Part shown: piece by piece, positions 22,662-28,264 of the stretch
How positions within the stretch are numbered: the first letter of the stretch is position 1
Layout of the letters: each line of letters starts with the position of its first letter
DNA from: Dehalococcoidia bacterium
GTDB taxonomy: Bacteria; Chloroflexota; Dehalococcoidia; Lucifugimonadales; Australimonadaceae
Assembly: GCA_021296055.1 (NCBI GenBank)
Contig: JAGWBE010000027.1
Coordinates: forward strand, 1-30,452
Reading direction: 5' to 3'
Length of the DNA: 30,452 nucleotides
Notes under the pieces: generated by a model
Database searches by the model: none
What the model saw: only the letters and a program-made list of their open reading frames with translations
What the model was told of the DNA's origin: nothing
Program-made: the position numbers and the translations under genes

Positions 22662-23387
22662 CTACGCAGTCTCCGGCGCAAGGGCGCGCAGCGCCTGGGC
22701 GGCGGCGGCCTGTTCCGCCTCGCGTTTGCGGCGGCCTTCGCCTTCCCCGGCGCTGCTCACGCCAACGCGCACGCGCACGCGGTAGCGGCGGTCATGCGAG
22801 GGGCCTTCCTCTTCCAGCACCTCGTAGACGGGCAAGGGCAGACCTTGGCGCTGGGCATGCTCCTGGAGGGCGCTCTTGGCGTCGCGGGGAACGGCGCCCG
22901 CGGCTACGGCGTCGAGTTGGGAGCCGAGCCAGCGCAGTACGAGGCGGCGGCCCGCCGCGGTTCCGCGGTCGAGCGCCACGGCGGCGAGCACTGCCTCCAA
23001 GGCTCCCGCCAATACTGAGGGGCGGTTGCGGCCTCCAGTGGCCTCCTCTCCCTCACCGAGGTAGAGGTGCGCGCCGAGGCCGATGCTCCGCGCGACGCCG
23101 GCCAGGGAGCGTCCGCTCACTAGCGCGGCGCGGGCGCGCGTCAAGTCGCCTTCGGAGCAGCCAAGGCAGCGCGCGTAGAGTTCTTGGGCCACCGTCCAGC
23201 CTAGGAAGGCGTCGCCTATGAACTCAAGGCGCTCGTTGGATTCCCACCCCAGGTCGGGGCGCTCGTTGAGAAAGGAGCGGTGCACGGCGGCTTGGCGCAG
23301 CAGCGCCCGTTCCTTGAAGCGGACACCGAGAGCGCGTTCGAGGGCGGCCCAGTCGGGCTCGGCTGTCGGCGGCGTCCTATCGGCCAA
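22662..23387 (-). CDS. rnc: Ribonuclease III
   Basis: 241 aa. Start is probably TTG at 23387 (MADRTPPTAEPDW), overlapping the end of the upstream gene by 11 nt; no strong Shine-Dalgarno is visible, which suggests coupling. Endonuclease domain 1 to about 155 with the signature NERLEFIGDAFLG (51-63; E55, D59) and the second catalytic segment SVLAGALEAVL (124-134). E131 is kept, but the Asp three residues before it (E. coli D114) is Gly128 (codon GGA). The dsRNA-binding domain follows (DAKSALQEHAQRQG to the C-terminus). Cuts double-stranded RNA in rRNA and mRNA processing. The Asp loss may be lineage-specific; E131 suggests it still works. Confidence 0.92.
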   Translation of the reverse strand: MADRTPPTAEPDWAALERALGVRFKERALLRQAAVHRSFLNERPDLGWESNERLEFIGDAFLGWTVAQELYARCLGCSEGDLTRARAALVSGRSLAGVARSIGLGAHLYLGEGEEATGGRNRPSVLAGALEAVLAAVALDRGTAAGRRLVLRWLGSQLDAVAAGAVPRDAKSALQEHAQRQGLPLPVYEVLEEEGPSHDRRYRVRVRVGVSSAGEGEGRRKREAEQAAAAQALRALAPETA

Positions 23388-24021
23388 AGACGCCCGTGGG
23401 CCACGGGGGCTGCGGGCGCTTGATCTCGCCGACGTAGGCGTTGGCCTCCATCAGCCCCAGCACGTGGTCGAAGGCGGCGTCCGCCTGCTCCGGCGTGTCG
23501 GGCCGGATGAGCTTGAGGAAGGTGGACGTGCCGTTCTCGAACACGAAGGTGGGGGTGCCGAACACGCCGTGCTGCTCCACCGCGGACTCGTGGCTTGCGG
23601 CCACCTCCTCCAGCGAGGAACGGTCCTTCACGTCGCGCTCGAAGCGTTCCACGTCGAGGCCCGCCTCGGCGGCGACGCGCGTGAGCACCGCCATATCGCC
23701 GAGGTTCTCGCGCGCGTCGTGCCGCGCTTTGAGCAGCAGCGGCATGAAGCGGCGCAGAGCGTCGGCGCCCTGGCGTCCCGCGGCGACCCCCGCGCGAAGC
23801 CCCCACACGCGGTCGGGGATGTTCTCCTCCGGCTCGCTCCAGACCCTGTAGTCCTCACCGACCTTCTGGTTCACCTGGTCGAGGGAGAAGGGCTTCCAGT
23901 TGAGCTCGATCGGCTCCTCACCGCCCCTTGCCTGTTTCACGAGATCCAGCCACACGGCTGCATTCCAAACGAAGGGTCAGCCAAAGTCGTAGTAGACGTC
24001 CGCCTTGCGTGTCTCAGCCAT
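23377..24021 (-). CDS. DsbA-family oxidoreductase with in-frame TGA (candidate selenoprotein, Rv2466c-like)
   Basis: ATG at 24021 with GGAGG 7 nt upstream (24033-24029). Reading through TGA at 23979-23977 (codon 15) gives 214 aa: AETRKADVYYDFG-[TGA]-PFVWNAAVWLDLVKQ. The family motif is D-x-x-C-P-W/F-x-W, as in mycothiol-dependent nitroreductase Rv2466c (DPLCPWCW), so the TGA falls exactly on the nucleophilic Cys. Downstream the sequence is well kept: WKPFSLDQVNQ, a helical insertion, then GVFGTPTFVFENG with the cis-Pro loop. The second Cys of a CxxC is Val. A stem-loop at 23944-23963 fits a bacterial SECIS. Without selenocysteine the only product would be 14 aa or a fragment from GTG 23955. 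TGA is a normal stop elsewhere here. Alternative: Cys-to-stop mutation or base error. Confidence 0.8.
23944..23963 (-). promoter_or_regulatory. Candidate bacterial SECIS stem-loop
   Basis: In the mRNA, 16 nt after UGA comes CAGCC, loop GUGU, GGCUG; beyond a G-G mismatch two more A-U pairs extend it. The loop starts 21 nt after UGA, inside the 16-37 nt range of bacterial SECIS elements, and opens with G followed by U as the SelB-binding loop does. The stem is short, so this is suggestive only. Confidence 0.5.
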
Positions 24022-24121
24022 GGGAGCGCCTCCCTAACGATGCGGGATGTAGAGGGGATTGTTGCGCGGCGCGGGCAGCGTGTCAAACCAGGGCCCGCGT
24101 GGGCGGAGCTTTGCGCGGTGG

Positions 24122-24127
24122 TAGGCT
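24122..24127 (+). promoter_or_regulatory. -10 element TAGGCT, leaderless position
   Basis: TAGGCT ends 7 nt before the ATG at 24135; no Shine-Dalgarno in the gap (AGCGGCG). Confidence 0.45.
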
Positions 24128-24134
24128 AGCGGCG

Positions 24135-25340
24135 ATGGCTACCGTTGCCCTCAGCCGCGCGCTTTCGCGGCGCGACTATACGCTGGCGCGCGACCTGGGC
24201 CGCCGCGCGGCGGAGGCGGGCTACGCCTTGTGGCTCGTCGGCGGACCGGTGCGCGACGCGATGCTGGGGCGCCGCGTCGTCGACGTGGACGTGGCGGCGG
24301 AGGCGCCGATCGAGGAACTGGGCGCGGCGCTGGGGTTGGAGACGCAATCACCGACTCGGTTCGGGACGGCCAAGGCGCAGGTAGGCGGGCGCGCGCTGGA
24401 CCTCGCCATGGCGCGAACGGAGGTCTACCTCCGGCCGGGCGCGCTGCCGGTGGTTGCGCCCGGCTCGATGGCGGACGACCTGGGCAGGCGCGACTTCACC
24501 GTGAACGCCATGGCGGCGTCGCTGTCGCCCCAGGGCTTCGGGACGCTGCTCGACCCCTACGGCGGCAAGGCGGACTTAGAGCGACGTGTGCTGCGCGGGC
24601 TGTACGCGGCCACCTTCCGCGACGACGCGACGCGGATGCTGCGGGCGGCGCGATACGCCGCGCGGCTGCGCCTGACGCTCCACCCGGCGACGCGGCGCTG
24701 GCTGGCGCGGAGCCTCGACGCCATGGCCGCCATTTCTCCGGCCCGCGTTCACCGTGAGCTGCGGCGCACGGTGGAGGAGGCCCAGGGCGACGGCGCACGC
24801 GCGCTGTTGCTGGCGCGCCGTCTCGGCGTGCTTGGCGCCATCCACCCGGCGTTGGCGTCGGACGCAGTGGCTGACGCGCTGCGCGCCGCCGGTCAGCGCG
24901 GTGTGAAGGGCGACGCGCTCCTGGCCGTCTTGACCGGCGGCGGCGACCTGGCGGAGGAGGCGCGCCGCACGGGGTTGACCAAGCAAGAGGCGGAGAACGC
25001 GCGTTGGCTGCGCTGGCTACTGGATGATGACGCTATCGCGGCGCCGCGCCTGCCGCCATCGCACGTGGCGGAGGCCATCGGCGGCGCGCCCGACGCCGCC
25101 ATCGAGGCGGCTGTGGCGCTGCGCTCGACGGAGGCGCGCCGCAACCTGCGCCGCTACCTCGACCGGCGCTACGCCAAACCGCGCATGCGCGGCGAAGACC
25201 TGATGGCGATGGGCGTGCCCGAGGGGCCGGAGATCGGGCGCCTACTGGACGCGCTGGCGCCCGCGGTGCTGGACGGGCGCGCGCGAACACTGCGGGCGGA
25301 GCGCTCCATCGTCCGGCGGATGTTGGAGGAGGCGAAATGA
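24135..25340 (+). CDS. CCA-adding enzyme / poly(A) polymerase-type nucleotidyltransferase (class II)
   Basis: 401 aa, ATG at 24135. Class II nucleotidyltransferase head: LWLVGGPVRDAMLGRRVVDVDV with catalytic D50 and D52, the RRDFTVNAMA motif (117-126), LLDPYGGKADLERRVLRG, and the neck segment DDATRMLRAARYAARL. The helical body and tail continue to the end, with RRYLDRRY and LMAMGVPEGPEIGRLLDAL as in tRNA-maturing enzymes. It either adds CCA to tRNA 3' ends or is a poly(A) polymerase; the sequence alone does not decide. Its stop overlaps the next start by ATGA (25337-25340), so both are translated from one message. Confidence 0.93.
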   Translation: MATVALSRALSRRDYTLARDLGRRAAEAGYALWLVGGPVRDAMLGRRVVDVDVAAEAPIEELGAALGLETQSPTRFGTAKAQVGGRALDLAMARTEVYLRPGALPVVAPGSMADDLGRRDFTVNAMAASLSPQGFGTLLDPYGGKADLERRVLRGLYAATFRDDATRMLRAARYAARLRLTLHPATRRWLARSLDAMAAISPARVHRELRRTVEEAQGDGARALLLARRLGVLGAIHPALASDAVADALRAAGQRGVKGDALLAVLTGGGDLAEEARRTGLTKQEAENARWLRWLLDDDAIAAPRLPPSHVAEAIGGAPDAAIEAAVALRSTEARRNLRRYLDRRYAKPRMRGEDLMAMGVPEGPEIGRLLDALAPAVLDGRARTLRAERSIVRRMLEEAK

Positions 25341-26344
25341 AGGCGGTGTTCATCTTGCGCCACGGTGGGCCGGGGGCGGTGGAGTTCGGCGAGCTGCCCG
25401 ACCCGGCGCCGGGGCCAGGCGAAGTTCTCCTGCGCGTCAAGGCGGCGTCGATGAACCGCCTCGACCTGTACACGCGGGCGGGGCTGCGCGGTGCCAAGGC
25501 GTCGGACGGCGCATTCCCTCACGTGCTCGGCGGCGATTGCGCGGGAGTAGTGGAGCGGCTGGGCGAGGGCGCGGAGGGGCTGGCGGAGGGCGACCGGGTG
25601 GTGGTCAACCCATTGCTGTCGCTGAAACCGGCGCCGCAGATGCTGGGAACAAGCAGACAAGGCTCCCACGCGGAGTTAGCGACCGTGCCAGCGGCCAACG
25701 CCGTTCGGTTGCCGGAGAACGTCTCCTTCGAGCAGGCGGCGGCCCTGCCCACGGTGTTCCTGCCCGCGTGGTCGGCGCTGATCGAGCACGCGCAACTCCG
25801 GCGCGACGAGACGGCGCTGGTCATCTCTGCGTCCAGCGGGGTGGGCACGGCCGCTATCCAAGTGGCCAAGGGCGTGGCGGGGGCGCGATGCATCGCCGCC
25901 ACGAGCAGCGGGCCGAAGGCGCGGGCGGCGCGGGAGCTGGGCGTCGACTACGCGATTAACTACGAGGCGGAAGACTTGGCGGCGCGCGTCCGGGAGATCA
26001 CCTACGGCCAAGGCGTAGACGTGGTGCTCGACCCGACGGGAGCGCGGCTGTTCGACGCGGCGTTCGCGTCGATGCGCCCGGGCGGACGCTACGGCGTGTG
26101 CGGGGTGACCTCGGGGTATAAGGCGGGGCTGCACTTGGGGCAGCTGTTCAGCAAGCGGCTGCGGCTGTTCGGCGTCTACATGGGATCGACGAGCCTGCTG
26201 GAGGAGATTGTCCGCGCCGTGTCGCGCGGCCTCATCCGCCCCGTCGTCCACAAGACGCTGCCGCTGTCGGAGGCGCGGGCGGCGCACGAGGAGATGGAGC
26301 GCTCGGAGCACTTCGGCAAGTTCGTGCTGACGGTGGAGGGGTGA
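25337..26344 (+). CDS. Medium-chain dehydrogenase/reductase, quinone-oxidoreductase type
   Basis: 335 aa, ATG at 25337 overlapping the upstream stop. N-terminal GroES-like domain (MKAVFILRHGGPGAVEF..PGPGEVLLRVKAASMNRLDLYTRAG), then the Rossmann domain with ALVISASSGVGTAAIQVAK (about 160-180), and a closing substrate-domain helix. There is no Cys cluster for structural zinc and the catalytic-zinc Cys position is Asn (MNRLDLY), so it is of the zinc-free QOR/enoyl-reductase-like kind. NAD(P)H-dependent reduction of quinones or enones is likely; substrate unknown. Coupling to a tRNA nucleotidyltransferase gene appears to be chance operon structure. Confidence 0.92.
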   Translation: MKAVFILRHGGPGAVEFGELPDPAPGPGEVLLRVKAASMNRLDLYTRAGLRGAKASDGAFPHVLGGDCAGVVERLGEGAEGLAEGDRVVVNPLLSLKPAPQMLGTSRQGSHAELATVPAANAVRLPENVSFEQAAALPTVFLPAWSALIEHAQLRRDETALVISASSGVGTAAIQVAKGVAGARCIAATSSGPKARAARELGVDYAINYEAEDLAARVREITYGQGVDVVLDPTGARLFDAAFASMRPGGRYGVCGVTSGYKAGLHLGQLFSKRLRLFGVYMGSTSLLEEIVRAVSRGLIRPVVHKTLPLSEARAAHEEMERSEHFGKFVLTVEG

Positions 26345-26379
26345 TGGAGGGCGGTGCCGGTTCAGCGCCGCCGCCGCGT

Positions 26380-26805
26380 TCAGTGGGTTTCCACTAACTC
26401 GACGCGCTCGCCGTAGCGGCGAAAGTCCTCAGTGTTGAAGGTCAACAGCCTGCGCTCGCCGTGCGTCAGCATGGTCGCGACGATGTTGGCGTCGTGAACC
26501 TGCCGCCCCGGCGCCGAAACCACGCCGCAGAGCGCGATGAGCGTCTCGGTGACCTCCGGGCCGTCCTCCAGCATCTCGAACGCGTTGAGCAGGCGGCGCA
26601 CATCGTCCACTGCCTCGCCGGGAGTGAAGGGAGCCAGCCAGTCTTGCTGCCTGGTGATGACGGAGAGGTACTCCCGCACCACCTGTCGGCTGATCCTGAC
26701 CGGCTCGTCCTCTCCGAAGGCGCGTTGAAGCGCCTCACGCGCGGAGACGTGGTGCGGCGCCTCGAAGATGCGCGCATACACGAGGACGTTGGTGTCGATG
26801 AACAC
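26380..26805 (-). CDS. PIN-domain toxin (VapC-like RNase)
   Basis: 141 aa from GTG at 26805 (MFIDTNVLVYARIFEAPHH). A complete PIN domain with the acidic metal site: D4 (FIDTNVL), E45 (VVREYLSVI), D105 (VHDANIVATM) and D127 (LTFNTEDFRRY). VapC-type toxins cleave tRNA or rRNA until neutralised by an antitoxin. The start lies 7 nt after the stop of the upstream minus-strand gene, the antitoxin-then-toxin order expected for such pairs. It shows no truncation and is likely functional. The partner is unusual (see 26813-27208). Confidence 0.92.
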   Translation of the reverse strand: MFIDTNVLVYARIFEAPHHVSAREALQRAFGEDEPVRISRQVVREYLSVITRQQDWLAPFTPGEAVDDVRRLLNAFEMLEDGPEVTETLIALCGVVSAPGRQVHDANIVATMLTHGERRLLTFNTEDFRRYGERVELVETH

Positions 26806-26812
26806 CGGCGGG

Positions 26813-27208
26813 CTACGCCCTGTCCTCGTAGATGTCCTCGCGGCTGAGGCTCAGGCCGGCGGGCCAAGCGCCCACAGTGCGGACGGGCCATGCCTCGTCG
26901 AGCCTGATCGTCTCCGCGCGTTGCGGCTGTTCCCGCTGGAACAGCAGTTGCTCAGCTTCCATGTCTACCTCCGTAGTCTTCCAGCCTGCCATCAGCCACG
27001 CGAGGGCGTGGCTGTGGCCGCCGGCCTTCTGATTGGCCCACCATGGCCGGTGCAGGCGCGCCGACTTGGGCAAGCCGAAGCCGATGACCCTTTCGACGTC
27101 CCCGAAGGTGGCTCTCTGCTCGCGAACCTCCAGGGTGTTCAGCCAGTGGTACAGTTTCTTGTACTTGCCCCGGTTGGCCATGTTCCCGTATTCCGCTTGC
27201 TTGTCCAT
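26813..27208 (-). CDS. DUF7662-like protein with antitoxin-type tail, likely antitoxin of the PIN toxin
   Basis: 131 aa from ATG at 27208 (MDKQAEYGNMANRG); TTG at 27244 or ATG at 27181 are alternatives. The promoter predicts a transcript starting near 27249, so the TTG would be almost leaderless while the ATG has AGAGAGG upstream. The core (KYKKLYHWLNTLE..TFGDVERVIGFGLPKSARLHRPWWANQK..ALAWLMAGWKTTEVDM) matches the DUF7662 pattern: an Ile-Gly-x-x-Leu-Pro-x-Ser-Ala-Arg helix and WWAN. About 35 further residues end in LSREDIYEDRA, very like the toxin-binding C-termini of VapB-type antitoxins. The next gene is a PIN toxin 7 nt on. I infer DNA-binding/autoregulation by the DUF7662 part; not established. 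Confidence 0.75.
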   Translation of the reverse strand: MDKQAEYGNMANRGKYKKLYHWLNTLEVREQRATFGDVERVIGFGLPKSARLHRPWWANQKAGGHSHALAWLMAGWKTTEVDMEAEQLLFQREQPQRAETIRLDEAWPVRTVGAWPAGLSLSREDIYEDRA

Positions 27209-27255
27209 CGCCTCTAGAGCCTCTCTGCAGCGCTTGAGCGCCAAGGTGTATAAGT

Positions 27256-27284
27256 ATTGTAGTTAGTTAGTGTTTACATGTCGA
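27256..27284 (-). promoter_or_regulatory. Promoter of the PIN/DUF7662 pair
   Basis: On the minus strand TCGACA (27284-27279), 17-nt spacer, TACAAT (27261-27256): one mismatch from consensus in each hexamer. It lies in a short AT-rich island (27243-27279) with tandem CTAACTAAC/TACAATACTTATAC words, a plausible autoregulatory site. Confidence 0.65.
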
Positions 27285-27316
27285 GCCCTCTTGCCTGCGG
27301 CGCTCCAAGAGCGGCG

Positions 27317-27353
27317 GGGCGGCGGCGTTGGCTAGCCGACCGCGCCGCCGCCC
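27317..27353. terminator. 11-bp G+C hairpin at the end of the glycosylase gene
   Basis: Arms GGGCGGCGGCG (27317-27327) and CGCCGCCGCCC (27343-27353), a 15-nt loop containing GGCTAGCC. It begins on the last base of the glycosylase stop codon. No T-run follows, so it is a transcript-end hairpin rather than a proven intrinsic terminator. Confidence 0.45.
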
Positions 27354-28264
27354 TAGGGCTCGAGGGGCTGAGTGAGGCCGGCGGCGATCATCGGGCGGCG
27401 CGTTTGGCGGATGTGCCAGAAGAGGTATTGGTTGGCGTAGCCCGCGTTGGCGCCGAAGCGCTCCCACGCCCACTCGCGCACGCTGTCGTAGCTGAGCTTC
27501 GGGTCTAGGCCGTAGTGGTCCACCAGCGCACGGCGCACCCATAGATCGACGGGGAAGGCCTCTGCGCGGTCGAGGGAGAAGAGCATCACGCAGTCGGCGA
27601 TCTTAGGGCCGATGCCCGGGAGAGCGGTCAGCGCGGCGGCGGCCTCGGCGTAGGGAGCGCCGCGCAGTTCGTGAAGCGGCAGGCGGCCCGCCGCGACGGC
27701 ATCGGCGGCGGCGGCCAGATAGGCGGCGCGGAAGCCGCAGCGTAGCTCGCGCAGCCGCCCCTCCCCCGCCTCGGCCACGGCCTCGGGCGACGGGAACGCA
27801 TGTCGCCGCACGCCGCCCAGCCGCGCCTCCTCGCCCAACGAGGAGGCCAGCAGCTCCATCGTGCGGGCGATGCGCGGGATGTTGGAGGTGGACGAGAGGA
27901 TGAACCCCGCCAGTATCTCCCACGGGTCTTGGCGCAGGATCCGCAGGCCAGGAAAAACGACGATGCCCGCCGTAACGTGCGGGTCGGCGGCCAAAGCGCG
28001 TTGGATCGCGGGCAGGTCGTCGTCGAGGCGGAAGTAGGCGGTCAAGCGGGTGGCGATCTCCTCCGCCGATAACCCTGCTTCCGGCTCGACCTCCGCCTCG
28101 ACGCCGGAGCGCGTGCGGCGCAGGCGGACTACGCGCCCTTCGAGCACGCCGAGCCACGCGCCTGGTTCGGCGTCGTCCCGGCGCCAGCGGAAGGATTGGC
28201 CGCTGTCCAGGCTGGCGTCCAGGTCGAGCGGCTGGTCGATGGCAAGAGAGACTCGGAGGGTCAC
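27353..28264 (-). CDS. 8-oxoguanine DNA glycosylase, OGG1 type
   Basis: 303 aa. GTG at 28264 is preferred over the in-frame GTG at 28288: it overlaps the upstream stop as GTGA, has GCGGAG upstream, and puts the protein start where the family begins. The OGG_N domain (QPLDLDASLDSGQSFRW, about 11-27) recognises the lesion strand. The helix-hairpin-helix-GPD domain has PGIGPKIADCVMLF with nucleophile K221 and VDLWVRR with D240, 19 residues apart as in OGG1 (K249/D268). FILSSTSNI (121-129) replaces the usual FICSSNNNI. It excises oxidised guanine and cuts at the site (base excision repair). It is translationally coupled to the DinG-like helicase gene, another DNA-repair function. Confidence 0.93.
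   Translation of the reverse strand: MTLRVSLAIDQPLDLDASLDSGQSFRWRRDDAEPGAWLGVLEGRVVRLRRTRSGVEAEVEPEAGLSAEEIATRLTAYFRLDDDLPAIQRALAADPHVTAGIVVFPGLRILRQDPWEILAGFILSSTSNIPRIARTMELLASSLGEEARLGGVRRHAFPSPEAVAEAGEGRLRELRCGFRAAYLAAAADAVAAGRLPLHELRGAPYAEAAAALTALPGIGPKIADCVMLFSLDRAEAFPVDLWVRRALVDHYGLDPKLSYDSVREWAWERFGANAGYANQYLFWHIRQTRRPMIAAGLTQPLEP

Noticed and set aside
23977..23979. TGA recoded genome-wide (alternative genetic code)
   Set aside because: TGA clearly ends trpS, the carbonic anhydrase-like gene, the CCA-adding enzyme-type gene, the MDR gene, the PIN gene and the DinG-like gene here; only position-specific recoding is possible.
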